Part shown: one piece after another, positions 34,850-43,760 of the stretch | Position numbering within the stretch: position 1 is the first letter of the stretch | How the letters are laid out: each line of letters starts with the position of its first letter | Assembly (NCBI RefSeq): GCF_000154445.1 | Contig: NZ_DS499566.1 | DNA length: 64,000 bases | Direction: 5' to 3' (one strand) | Origin: Intestinibacter bartlettii | GTDB taxonomy: Bacteria > Bacillota > Clostridia > Peptostreptococcales > Peptostreptococcaceae | Position numbers and translations under genes: made by a program | The notes under the pieces: generated by a model | The model's input: the letters and a program-made list of their open reading frames with translations, nothing else | The model's database searches: none | What the model was told of the DNA's origin: nothing

Positions 34850-35306
34850 ATGCATCTAAAAATATCTTTTTCCCGTTATATTTACAAATCCAATAAGGTT
34901 TATAAATACTTACAATTTCATCTAAAACTAACCTTTCATTTTCATATTTTCTACAGTATTTTTCGAGCTGTCCTTTTAATTTATTTCTCAAAATATACTC
35001 ATTTATTTTAGATTTTTGAACACAATCTCTAGCTATATATTTTTTTACCGTAGTAGGCATCTCATCTACAAATTTTATAGCTCCTGTATAAGTATTTAGA
35101 AGAACTATCCTGTAATTTTTTCTCAAAAATTCATTTTCATAATTGCCTATTTTATATTTTAAAATCTTATACTCTATATATTTTAAATCTATATCATTTA
35201 TACCCTTATTAAACTGTGTAACCTTACTTAAAAGTGGAATTTTACTTAGTATCTTTTTTAACGCCTCTTTTTCTGTTGTTTTAATTTCGATTAAATTTAC
35301 TAACAT
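34848..35306 (-). CDS. hypothetical protein (152 aa)
   Basis: Mixed alpha/beta, basic, with no signal peptide and no membrane segment. The C-terminal part (VSIYKPYWICKYNGKKIFLDA) has a strand-turn-strand pattern and three separated cysteines occur in the second half. Ribosome site GGGGGA with ATG at 35306. It ends at the shared terminator. I do not recognise the family. Confidence 0.55.
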   Translation of the reverse strand: MLVNLIEIKTTEKEALKKILSKIPLLSKVTQFNKGINDIDLKYIEYKILKYKIGNYENEFLRKNYRIVLLNTYTGAIKFVDEMPTTVKKYIARDCVQKSKINEYILRNKLKGQLEKYCRKYENERLVLDEIVSIYKPYWICKYNGKKIFLDA

Positions 35307-35449
35307 AAATCATTCCCCCCATCACGACCCAAATGGATATAATTGCCTATATATTATAAAATTGATATGAGCATAATACATTTATAACAATTTCTATTTT
35401 TAAAAATAATTAGTGGTCATAAATATTTTATTATTGAAAGGGCGAAATT

Positions 35450-36748
35450 ATGAAATTTTATAAATTTTTAATATTATTTTTTATATTAATTACATTTTTT
35501 ATGTCTATCAATTTAATAGAATTACAAAGTATATCAAAAGACAATACGCCTTTAGTAATTAAAATTATTACGCCGACAAAATCACAAGATTATATAATCT
35601 CAAAGCCGACTATAAAAGCAAGTTTTTATTCTAAGAATGGTATAAACTTGAATTCTATAAAATTATATGTAAACAATAAAGATGTTACAAATAAAGCAAA
35701 AATAAGAAAAGATAATCTCGAATATACACCAGATAAAAAATTTAAAAGAGGAACTCAAATTGTAAAAATAATAGTACGCGATAAATGTAATAACAAAGAA
35801 ATAATCGAGTGGTATTTTACAGTCGGTACCCCTATATATAAAACTTTTAAAGGTAACTTTATAGATAGTGAAAATATAAATAATATATGTAGTAAGCTGT
35901 ATAGAAGTCCTGAGCTTTTTAAATTAAATGATTACTGTATAATAAATAACACACTCAATTCTCCTAAAAAAAAGAACGATGAGTTTAAAAATACTTTTAA
36001 AAAATATGCCAAAGACAATTTTGTTTTATTTGATTCGTTAAAACTAAAAGCAGATTCATCAAAATCCGAAATAGTAATCTATAATACAAAAGAAAATGAA
36101 AACTATAAAGGTTTATCTAGTTTGACTAATGCGAAGTTATATAAAAATTTATTTTATAAAGACGAACTTATATGTTCGTTTAACCCAACTTCTAATGATT
36201 TAAATCTTTTCGATTATATGAAATATTCAACTTATGGCGATAGTGTATTTTCCTTAATTAATATAACAGATAACGTTGGGAGTATATCGTCCCCATTTTA
36301 TCTAAAAATATATAATGAAGCCTTAGACAATGGATGGCATATTTCGCCTATTAGCAACAAATACACTACTAATATTTTATGCACAGATTTAAATAAAGAC
36401 GGGATACTAAATGCCTTAAAAAATAGAAGAACTTATGTATCAAATAATAAAAACTTGGATTTAGAGTTTAATATAAATAGCTCTAATATGGGCTCTACAA
36501 TAAAAAATCCATCTAAATTGAATTTTAATATAAGCGCTATCGACACAAGTTATAAAAATAAGATAAATAATATATATATTATGAGCAATAACAATAAAGT
36601 AATAAAAAATATAAAATTTAACTCGTATTTGGCTAAATCTGAATTTAGTCTAAAAGAATTTGAAAAGTATTCATATTATTATTTAATAATCAAACAAGAT
36701 AATAATAAAACAACAATAAGCGCACCAATTTGGGTCGAAATCAGATAG
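35450..36748 (+). CDS. CehA/McbA-like PHP-family protein lacking catalytic residues
   Basis: 432 residues. N-terminal signal anchor (FLILFFILITFFMSINLI), an Ig-like domain (about 35-125; IKLYVNNKDVT...IVKIIVRDK), then a region that aligns in order with CehA-type PHP phosphoesterases: FYLKIYNEALDNGWHISPISNKYTTN (about 282-307) and GILNALKNRRTYVSNNKNLDLEFNIN (about 316-341). The metal-binding HTHT...SDG and TDH motifs that should follow the Ig domain are absent, as is the late His. It is probably a secreted non-catalytic relative. AAAGGGCG precedes the ATG. Confidence 0.65.
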   Translation: MKFYKFLILFFILITFFMSINLIELQSISKDNTPLVIKIITPTKSQDYIISKPTIKASFYSKNGINLNSIKLYVNNKDVTNKAKIRKDNLEYTPDKKFKRGTQIVKIIVRDKCNNKEIIEWYFTVGTPIYKTFKGNFIDSENINNICSKLYRSPELFKLNDYCIINNTLNSPKKKNDEFKNTFKKYAKDNFVLFDSLKLKADSSKSEIVIYNTKENENYKGLSSLTNAKLYKNLFYKDELICSFNPTSNDLNLFDYMKYSTYGDSVFSLINITDNVGSISSPFYLKIYNEALDNGWHISPISNKYTTNILCTDLNKDGILNALKNRRTYVSNNKNLDLEFNINSSNMGSTIKNPSKLNFNISAIDTSYKNKINNIYIMSNNNKVIKNIKFNSYLAKSEFSLKEFEKYSYYYLIIKQDNNKTTISAPIWVEIR

Positions 36749-36788
36749 ATTCTTATATAAATATTTATTCAATATATAATTTAAAGCT

Positions 36789-36827
36789 AAAAAGGGCTGT
36801 TGCAATATTTTACAACAGCTCTTTTTT
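36789..36827. terminator. bidirectional terminator
   Basis: AAAAAGGGCTGTTG / CAACAGCTCTTTTTT stem between convergent genes. Confidence 0.85.
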
Positions 36828-36844
36828 ACAATATATAAATATAT

Positions 36845-37495
36845 TTATTTTACATCTAATATTCCATATCCATTAGATATAGTTTTACCTAATACATCTA
36901 ATTCAATAGGGGTGCTAAAAAGCGGTCCATCTACAACAAATGTATGATATTCGCCATTTTCTCCGCATGCATCAGATCCAGTCTTTTTGATTTCTTCTAT
37001 AAGAGGTTTATCAAGTGTTTTTCCTAAAAAATCTTCACTCATATTTTCTAAGTTGACTTTTTTAATTACGGCTTTAAACCCAGCATCTATAAACTCATGC
37101 ACAACTTTTTCTCTGTCACCTTGCCAAAGTGGAAGTTCATAATCAAGACCTGCATTAGTAGCTCTGTCTATATCCCACTGTCTGTGGAGTTCTATATCTA
37201 TATCTCCATATATTACAGTAGTTGCTCCCATTTTTTTAGCTTCTAATAATTTTTCTTCAAACTTTGCTTCATAATCTTTCATTTCACATTCAACATATAT
37301 TATAGGAATATTCAAGCTTTCACTAGCTTTTTCTAATAATTTTTTACTTATTGAATGTGTCCAAGAATCTACTGAATCCTTCTTAACTGTTGTTATTAAT
37401 GCCACTGGTGTCCATCCTTCTTTTATCTTTCTGTACATTGCAAGCATGCAATCCTTTCCACCACTGTATGACATTACAAATTTTTTGCTGTCCAT
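36845..37495 (-). CDS. Dph6-like PP-loop ATP pyrophosphatase
   Basis: 216 residues. The PP-loop SYSGGKDCMLAM (about 9-20) binds ATP. YGDIDIELHRQWDIDRATNAGLDYELPLW (about 96-124) and the late CGENGEYHTFVVDGPLF block match the diphthine-ammonia ligase family. Bacteria lack diphthamide, so the bacterial substrate is unknown; the CGENGEYHTF motif suggests the adenylated-amidation chemistry is kept. It lies 38 bases downstream of pyrG on the same strand and may share its transcript. Confidence 0.82.
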   Translation of the reverse strand: MDSKKFVMSYSGGKDCMLAMYRKIKEGWTPVALITTVKKDSVDSWTHSISKKLLEKASESLNIPIIYVECEMKDYEAKFEEKLLEAKKMGATTVIYGDIDIELHRQWDIDRATNAGLDYELPLWQGDREKVVHEFIDAGFKAVIKKVNLENMSEDFLGKTLDKPLIEEIKKTGSDACGENGEYHTFVVDGPLFSTPIELDVLGKTISNGYGILDVK

Positions 37496-37533
37496 ATTCT
37501 CACCCCACCTTAATTTTATTTACTATATATATT

Positions 37534-39129
37534 TTATAACATATTTACTGCTGCATTTATAAATCCTTTAAATATTGGATTCGCCCTATTTGGTCTACTC
37601 TTGAATTCTGGATGATATTGAACTCCAACATGGAATTTATTTTTTTCTACTTCTACAGCTTCAACTAATTTTCCATCTGGTGATGTACCTGCAATAGTAA
37701 GACCATTTTCTATCATTTGTTCTCTAAAATCGTTGTTAAATTCATATCTATGGCGATGTCTTTCTGATATATTTAAATCACCATAGCATTTGTGTAACAT
37801 AGTTTTTTCTTTTACTTTGCATGGATATGCTCCAAGTCTCATTGTTCCACCCATTATGTTTCCAAATTGGTCTGGCATTAATGCTATTACTGGATATTTT
37901 GTTTCTAAGTCAAATTCAGTTGAATTTGCATTTTCCATATTAAGCACATTTCTAGCGTATTCAATTACTGCAATTTGCATACCTAAGCATACTCCAAGGT
38001 ATGGTATATTATTTACTCTTGCATAATTTGCGGCACAAACCATTCCTTCTATACCTCTATCTCCAAATCCCCCCGGTACTAATATACCTTGGCAATCTTT
38101 TAATAAAGAATCCACAGTATCTTTGTTTACAGTTTCTGCATCGACCCATTTTATATCTATAATTGCACTGTTTTCATATCCTGCATGTGATAGGGCTTCA
38201 ACTACTGATAAGTATGCATCATGTAGTTTAGTGTATTTTCCAACTAAAGCTATTTTAACTGTCTTATCTCTATTTTTAACTCTTTCAAGCATATTAGTCC
38301 AATCACTTAAATCGCATTTATCGTATTTTAAATCAAGTTCTCTACAAACTATATCGCATAAGTTTTGTTCTTCTAACATCATTGGAACTTCATATAATAC
38401 GTCTATTGTTTTATTTTCAATTACGCAATCTGGTTTTACATTACAGAATAATGATATTTTCTTTTTAATAACTTCATCAATAGGTGCTTCTGAACGAGTT
38501 ACTATAATATTTGGCATAATTCCTAAACCTTGTAATTGTTTAACTGAATGTTGTGTTGGTTTTGATTTATGTTCACCAGAGCTTTTTATATATGGAACTA
38601 ATGTAACATGTATAAATAAGCAGTTATGTCTCCCAACTTCTAATGATACTTGTCTTATCGCTTCTAAGAAAGGTTGACTTTCTATATCCCCTGTTGTACC
38701 ACCGATTTCAGTTATAACTACATCAGCATCACTTTTTTGTCCTACATTGTATATAAAGCTTTTTATTTCATTAGTTACATGAGGTATTACTTGAACAGTT
38801 TCGCCTAAGTATTCACCTTTTCTTTCTTTATTTAATACATTCCAATATACTTTTCCTGTTGTTAAATTTGAATATTTATTTAAATCTTCATCTATAAATC
38901 TTTCATAATGACCTAAGTCTAAATCTGTTTCAGCTCCATCTTCTGTTACATATACTTCACCATGTTGATATGGACTCATTGTTCCTGGGTCAACATTTAT
39001 ATATGGATCAAGTTTTTGAGCTGCTACTTTAAATCCTCTTGCTTTTAATAATCTTCCTAGAGATGCTGCTGTTATCCCCTTTCCTAATCCTGAAACAACA
39101 CCACCTGTTACAAATACATATTTAGTCAT
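37534..39129 (-). CDS. pyrG: CTP synthase PyrG
   Basis: 531 residues. It converts UTP to CTP with ATP and glutamine. Amidoligase domain (1-265): VVSGLGKGITAASLGRLL, LDPYINVDPGTMSPYQHGEV, EIGGTTGDIES. Glutaminase domain (about 290-530): PGGFGDRGIEG, the nucleophile in YLGVCLGMQIAV, and the His/Glu pair in VGVQYHPEFKSRP. AGGAGG precedes ATG. It lies 47 bases after the ANTAR gene, in the glnA-nitR-pyrG order. PyrG consumes glutamine, so linkage to glutamine synthesis makes sense. Confidence 0.97.
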   Translation of the reverse strand: MTKYVFVTGGVVSGLGKGITAASLGRLLKARGFKVAAQKLDPYINVDPGTMSPYQHGEVYVTEDGAETDLDLGHYERFIDEDLNKYSNLTTGKVYWNVLNKERKGEYLGETVQVIPHVTNEIKSFIYNVGQKSDADVVITEIGGTTGDIESQPFLEAIRQVSLEVGRHNCLFIHVTLVPYIKSSGEHKSKPTQHSVKQLQGLGIMPNIIVTRSEAPIDEVIKKKISLFCNVKPDCVIENKTIDVLYEVPMMLEEQNLCDIVCRELDLKYDKCDLSDWTNMLERVKNRDKTVKIALVGKYTKLHDAYLSVVEALSHAGYENSAIIDIKWVDAETVNKDTVDSLLKDCQGILVPGGFGDRGIEGMVCAANYARVNNIPYLGVCLGMQIAVIEYARNVLNMENANSTEFDLETKYPVIALMPDQFGNIMGGTMRLGAYPCKVKEKTMLHKCYGDLNISERHRHRYEFNNDFREQMIENGLTIAGTSPDGKLVEAVEVEKNKFHVGVQYHPEFKSRPNRANPIFKGFINAAVNML

Positions 39130-39176
39130 ACTAATACCTCCTACACGAATATAAATATTTAAAAAATCAAATCAAC

Positions 39177-39746
39177 TTACATTTCGTAAGTTTTCAAAAT
39201 ATTTTCTGCAATTTCTTTTTTAGTTACTCTCAAATCCATAGCTTGCTTTTCGATGTATCTGTGTGCTTGTGGTTCACTCATATTTAAATACTCTATTAAG
39301 ATACATTTTGCCCTGTCTATAAGTCTAATTTCACTAATCTTAACTTTAAGCCTTTCATTTTCACTTTGAAGACCTAAGTATTTCTTCCTCGAAATACAAA
39401 TATACTTTATACTTTTATACACAAATTGTCTGTTTAATGGTTTTTCTATAACAAATACTCCATAATCTTCTACCTTAGACGAAATGGCATCTGCAATGTC
39501 GTTTTTTACTACTAATAAAACCCCTGCATTGTAATTTTTACTTATCGAAATTGAAAGTTCATGCCCAAATTCATCAGATAACGGAGCATTTATAACAACT
39601 AAATCAAATTCTGTTCTATTTAATATACGCCTAGCTTCACTACCATTGCCGACAGTGACTATATTCGAAATCCCAACTGTTTTTATCAAATCAGCAAAAA
39701 AACTTTTCCCCTTTTCCGAGGTTGACACTATCAGCGCACAACTCAT
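39177..39746 (-). CDS. nitR: ANTAR antitermination regulator (NitR/NasT type)
   Basis: 189 residues. The N-terminal 120 form a receiver-like domain (CALIVSTSEKGKSFFADLIK, LVVINAPLSDEF, VFVIEKPL), lacking a clear phospho-acceptor Asp at the usual place. A helix (about 118-140) leads to an ANTAR RNA-binding domain (about 138-187: RAKCILIEYLNMSEPQAHRYIEKQAMDLRVTKKEIAENIL). ANTAR proteins bind hairpins with AxxGxx loops and block terminator formation. It lies 31 bases after glnA, an order known from clostridial glnA-nitR loci. Its likely targets are the three leaders in this window. Confidence 0.88.
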   Translation of the reverse strand: MSCALIVSTSEKGKSFFADLIKTVGISNIVTVGNGSEARRILNRTEFDLVVINAPLSDEFGHELSISISKNYNAGVLLVVKNDIADAISSKVEDYGVFVIEKPLNRQFVYKSIKYICISRKKYLGLQSENERLKVKISEIRLIDRAKCILIEYLNMSEPQAHRYIEKQAMDLRVTKKEIAENILKTYEM

Positions 39747-39777
39747 ATGGTTACCCCCTTTGTTTATCTAAAACTTT

Positions 39778-41088
39778 TCAAAATACAACTCTTTTTTCAG
39801 CTTTAAATTTATCAGTTATTGAATTGTAAATATCCCACTCTTGTTTTTTATCGTCTATATAATTATTTATAGTTTTTTGCGGTAATACTGTTTTGATAAA
39901 TTCACTATTTAATGCATTATTAATTGCTTCATTTAAATTATTTGGCAATGTTTTTAAATTTTTAACTTTATTATCATTAGCATTAAATAAATTAATATTA
40001 TGAGGATTGCAAAGTTGTAAGTTTTTTTCTATTCCTTCTATACCTGCCTTTATTAAAAGTGCAAATGCTATATATGGATTGCAGCTAGAATCAGGTGATC
40101 TAAGCTCCATTCTACATCTGTCACCTTTTGAGGCTGGTATTCTTATAAGTTGAGATCTATTTTCTTTTGACCATGTAATATATTTAGGGGCCTTATCTTT
40201 TCCAAGTCTTTTGTATGAATTTGTAGATGAATTTAAAAATAAAGTAATTTCTTCTATACGATTTAAAATTCCACTTATAAAGCTTTCTGCGTATTTATAT
40301 TGTTTATCATTTTTATCTTCAAATATATTTTTATTGTCTTTATAAAGTGAAATATTTATATGAAGTCCACTTCCACATTCAGTTTCAAGTGGTCGTGGCA
40401 TAAATGATGCAAATAGTCCATTTTCACTAGCCTTAGTTTTTACAAGTGATTTAAAGCTGATTAAATTATCTGCTGCACTAAGTGAATTTGAGTATTCATA
40501 ATCTATTTCATTTTGTCCTGGACCTTGTTCATGATGTGAACTTGTCGGTTTTATTCCCATTTCTTCAAGTGATAAACAAATATCTCTTCTTATATTTTCA
40601 CATCTATCGTTTGGATATATATCACAATAAGTCCCTTTATCATAAGGAATCATAGTTGGATTTCCAAATTCATCTTGTTCAAATAGATAAAATTCGCTTT
40701 CACATCCTATTTTGCATGTAAACCCCTTTTGTTTGCTATCTTTTATAACTTCTTTTAAAATATTTCTACAATCACCTTCAAAATCTCGCCCATCTGGGTG
40801 TTTTATATTGCAAAAGAATCTTACAACACGCCCGTGTTGTGGTCTCCATGGAAGTAGATACATTGTATTTGCTTCTGGAAATAATAATAAGTCTGATTCT
40901 TCTACTTTCATAAAACCAGTTACTGCTGATGCATCAAAAGAAACACCTTCATAAAATGCTCTTTTTAATTCAGTTGGCATTATCGTTATATTTTTTTGAT
41001 TTCCAAAAATATCACAAAATGCTAGTTTTATAAATTTCACATCATTCTCCTCTATAAATTCTAAAACTTCACTAGTTTTATAATCCAT
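39778..41088 (-). CDS. glnA: glutamine synthetase type I (GlnA)
   Basis: 436 residues. It makes glutamine from glutamate, ammonia and ATP. N-terminal beta-grasp (MDYKTSEVLEFI...FCDIFGNQKN), then CKIGCESEFYLFE, SSHHEQGPGQNEID, GSGLHINISL, and RCRMELRSPDSSCNPY in the catalytic part. The frame is open to 41142, but that start lies inside the leader terminator; GGGGAGG before ATG 41088 gives the standard N-terminus. It has its own strong promoter and an ANTAR-type leader. First gene of glnA-nitR(-pyrG). Confidence 0.95.
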   Translation of the reverse strand: MDYKTSEVLEFIEENDVKFIKLAFCDIFGNQKNITIMPTELKRAFYEGVSFDASAVTGFMKVEESDLLLFPEANTMYLLPWRPQHGRVVRFFCNIKHPDGRDFEGDCRNILKEVIKDSKQKGFTCKIGCESEFYLFEQDEFGNPTMIPYDKGTYCDIYPNDRCENIRRDICLSLEEMGIKPTSSHHEQGPGQNEIDYEYSNSLSAADNLISFKSLVKTKASENGLFASFMPRPLETECGSGLHINISLYKDNKNIFEDKNDKQYKYAESFISGILNRIEEITLFLNSSTNSYKRLGKDKAPKYITWSKENRSQLIRIPASKGDRCRMELRSPDSSCNPYIAFALLIKAGIEGIEKNLQLCNPHNINLFNANDNKVKNLKTLPNNLNEAINNALNSEFIKTVLPQKTINNYIDDKKQEWDIYNSITDKFKAEKRVVF

Positions 41089-41129
41089 GAAATTCCTCCC
41101 CAAGTCTCTATATTTTCTTAAAATATCTA

Positions 41130-41196
41130 AAAAAAGGGGCACTCATTAAAAGGTATCAAATATCTATTCACCCCCTCTAATGAACGCCCTTGTTCG
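41130..41196 (-). promoter_or_regulatory. glnA leader: ANTAR hairpin overlapping a terminator
   Basis: On the minus strand GAAC-AAGGGC-GTTC (41195-41182) is a hairpin with a six-base loop having A at position 1 and G at position 4. Its GGGCGTTCATTA part (41189-41178) also pairs, with two G-U pairs, with TAATGAGTGCCC (41148-41137), followed by seven Ts. The two structures exclude each other. The gene starts 42 bases after the terminator. Confidence 0.8.
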
Positions 41197-41204
41197 ATGT
41201 GATA

Positions 41205-41233
41205 ATTATAATTTATTTACTTATTCCTGTCAA
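41205..41233 (-). promoter_or_regulatory. glnA promoter
   Basis: TTGACA (41233-41228), 17 bases, TATAAT (41210-41205): a perfect main-sigma promoter. Transcription should start near 41198, only a few bases before the ANTAR hairpin. Confidence 0.85.
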
Positions 41234-41390
41234 TATTTACTAATACATATATTATATCATTTTTTGAACTGATTTTTATTACAAAAAATATATTTATGAC
41301 ATATTTTGATACATATAATGTAGGGTTTCATTTTTGTTAAATCAGAAAATTTAATTTATATATAAAATTTAAAAAACTTTTATTTTTTAG

Positions 41391-41419
41391 TTGACAGTTT
41401 ATTCCAATCTGAATACAAT
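41391..41419 (+). promoter_or_regulatory. glnN promoter
   Basis: TTGACA (41391-41396), 17 bases, TACAAT (41414-41419). Start of transcription should be near 41426, upstream of the leader hairpin. Confidence 0.85.
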
Positions 41420-41440
41420 ATGTTTATAAAGTTAATTGAA

Positions 41441-41491
41441 ACAGCAAAGGCGCTGTAGGTTGTAAGTATCCTACAGCGCTTTTCTTTTTTT
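41441..41491 (+). promoter_or_regulatory. glnN leader: ANTAR hairpin overlapping a terminator
   Basis: ACAGC-AAAGGC-GCTGT (41441-41456) is a five-bp hairpin with an A1/G4 six-base loop. GCGCTGTAGG (41450-41459) pairs instead with CCTACAGCGC (41470-41479), followed by TTTTCTTTTTTT. The two folds compete. The coding start is 80 bases downstream. Confidence 0.85.
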
Positions 41492-41570
41492 ACAAAATTA
41501 AATTTAGTAAATTTTTAATTTATACGAAGATGTATAAATATTTTGATTTTAAATTTTGGAGGTAATTATT

Positions 41571-43661
41571 ATGACAAAAGTCCCAGAAATATTTGGAAGC
41601 TTAGTATTTAACGAGGCTGTGATGAAAGACAGACTACCAAAAGATGTTTATAAAGCATTACAAAATACTATAAAAAACGGTGAACCAATCGATTTAAAAG
41701 TTGCAAACGTAGTTGCAAATGCTATGAAAGATTGGGCTATAGAACATGGTGCTACTCACTTTACTCACTGGTTCCAACCAATGACTGGTATCACTGCAGA
41801 AAAACACGATAGCTTTATAAGTCCAACTGATGATGGAAAAGTAATAATGGAGTTTTCTGGTAAAGAATTAGTTAAAGGTGAACCAGATGGTTCTTCATTC
41901 CCATCAGGAGGTTTAAGATCAACTTTCGAAGCTAGAGGTTATACTGTATGGGATCCAACTAGTTTTGCATACTTAAGAAATGGTACTTTATGTATACCAA
42001 CTGCTTTCTGTTCATATGGAGGTCAAGTTCTTGATAAGAAAACTCCATTATTAAAATCAATGGAAGCTATAAACAAATCAGCTGTAAGACTTCTACATTT
42101 ATTAGGTGAAACTGATGTTAAGAGAATTTCTACTACAGTTGGTCCTGAACAAGAGTATTTCTTAATCGATAAAGGATTATATAACAAAAGAATAGATTTA
42201 AAATTCACTGGTAGAACTTTATTTGGTGCAAAACCACCAAAAGGCCAAGAATTAGATGACCACTACTTCGGCGCTATAAAACCAAGAGTAGTTGAATATA
42301 TGAAAGATTTAGATGAAGAATTATGGAAATTAGGAGTTTTAGCAAAAACTAAGCATAATGAAGTTGCTCCAGCTCAACATGAGTTAGCTCCTATATTTAC
42401 AACTACAAATGTCGCTACTGACCACAACCAATTAACTATGGATGTTATGAAAAAAGTAGCATGTAAACATGGTTTAATGTGCTTATTACATGAAAAACCA
42501 TTCGCTGGTGTAAATGGTTCTGGTAAACATAACAACTGGTCTATATCAACTGATACAGGTAAAAATATATTAAATCCTGGTAAAGACCCAATACACAATA
42601 AAGTATTTTTAACTTTCTTAATAGCTATAATAAAAGCTGTTCATGAAAATCAAGACTTACTTAGAATATCTGTTGCAGATGCAGGAAATGACCATCGTCT
42701 AGGTGGAAATGAAGCACCTCCAGCAATATTATCAATGTTTATAGGAACTGATTTAGAAAAAGTATTAAAATGTGTTGAAGAAGATCTTCCATACAATGAA
42801 GAAACTTTAAAATCTTTAGAAATAGATGTTAATGTATTACCATCATTCAAAAAAGATACTACAGATAGAAACAGAACTTCTCCATTCGCATTTACTGGAA
42901 ATAAATTTGAATTCCGTATGTTAGGTTCAACAGCTAATATAGCTTGCCCTAACACAATACTTAACACTATAGTTGCTGAATCTCTTGATTATATATCTGA
43001 TTATATAGAAGGAAAAGATGATTTAGATAAAGCATTAAACGAAGTGTTAAAGAAAATATTAAAAGAACATAAAGCTATAATATTTAATGGAAATAACTAC
43101 GCACCTGAATGGGTTGAAGAAGCAGAAAGTAGAGGTTTATTAAACTTAAAATCTTCTGCAGAAGCTCTACCTCATTATACAGATGAAAAGAATATAAAAT
43201 TATTTGAAAAACACGGCGTATATACTAAATTAGAATTAGAATCAAGAAAAGAAATATTACTTGAAAAATACTGCCAAACTATAAATATAGAAGCATTAAC
43301 AATGCTTGAAATGGTTAAAAAAGATATTATCCCAGCTATATGCAACTATTCAAAAGATTTAACTCAAGGAGCTTTAGCTAAGAAAAACTTATCTTCTGAT
43401 ATAGATGTTTCTCTTGAAACTTCATTAGTTTCTAAAATATCTTCATTAAGTGCTTGCTTATCTAAGAAAACTGCTGAATTAGACAAAGTCCTTTTAGATG
43501 CAAAAGATATAGAAGACAGTGAAGAATTAGCTAAATTCTATCACGATACAGTATTATCTCAAATGAATGAAGTTCGTGCTATAGCTGACGAATTAGAAAC
43601 AATAGTTGGTAAAGGTTACTGGCCATTCCCAACTTACACAGATTTATTATTTAGCGTATAA
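41571..43661 (+). CDS. glnN: glutamine synthetase type III (GlnN)
   Basis: 696 residues, the long GSIII class. Characteristic blocks: GATHFTHWFQPMTG (about 57-70), SSFPSGGLRSTFEARGYT (about 108-125), VGPEQEYFLID, NEVAPAQHELAP (about 263-274), NWSISTDTGKN, GNDHRLGGNEAPPA and FEFRMLGSTANIACPNTILN. The C-terminal 200 residues are the class-specific helical extension. A TTG 15 bases earlier overlaps the ribosome site GGAGG, so ATG 41571 is used. It is divergent from glnA and regulated by its own leader. Confidence 0.95.
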   Translation: MTKVPEIFGSLVFNEAVMKDRLPKDVYKALQNTIKNGEPIDLKVANVVANAMKDWAIEHGATHFTHWFQPMTGITAEKHDSFISPTDDGKVIMEFSGKELVKGEPDGSSFPSGGLRSTFEARGYTVWDPTSFAYLRNGTLCIPTAFCSYGGQVLDKKTPLLKSMEAINKSAVRLLHLLGETDVKRISTTVGPEQEYFLIDKGLYNKRIDLKFTGRTLFGAKPPKGQELDDHYFGAIKPRVVEYMKDLDEELWKLGVLAKTKHNEVAPAQHELAPIFTTTNVATDHNQLTMDVMKKVACKHGLMCLLHEKPFAGVNGSGKHNNWSISTDTGKNILNPGKDPIHNKVFLTFLIAIIKAVHENQDLLRISVADAGNDHRLGGNEAPPAILSMFIGTDLEKVLKCVEEDLPYNEETLKSLEIDVNVLPSFKKDTTDRNRTSPFAFTGNKFEFRMLGSTANIACPNTILNTIVAESLDYISDYIEGKDDLDKALNEVLKKILKEHKAIIFNGNNYAPEWVEEAESRGLLNLKSSAEALPHYTDEKNIKLFEKHGVYTKLELESRKEILLEKYCQTINIEALTMLEMVKKDIIPAICNYSKDLTQGALAKKNLSSDIDVSLETSLVSKISSLSACLSKKTAELDKVLLDAKDIEDSEELAKFYHDTVLSQMNEVRAIADELETIVGKGYWPFPTYTDLLFSV

Positions 43662-43690
43662 TTCATATTTTAATATAATTAAATACTATC

Positions 43691-43747
43691 TACACAAAGG
43701 CGTGTACTTTATCTAATCTCAGATAAGTGCACGCCCTATCTTTTTTA
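43691..43747 (+). promoter_or_regulatory. amt leader: ANTAR hairpin overlapping a terminator
   Basis: TACAC-AAAGGC-GTGTA (43691-43706) is a five-bp hairpin with the same six-base loop as the glnN leader. GGCGTGTACTTTATCT (43699-43714) also pairs with AGATAAGTGCACGCC (43721-43735), followed by TTTTTT. It lies 30 bases after the glnN stop, and no strong promoter is seen in between, so it probably acts on read-through from glnN or on a weak local promoter. Confidence 0.85.
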
Positions 43748-43760
43748 AGGAGGATTTATT

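Noticed and set aside
39130..39176. CTP-dependent attenuator upstream of pyrG
   Set aside because: The 47-base gap to the ANTAR gene contains no terminator hairpin or GGGC transcript start.
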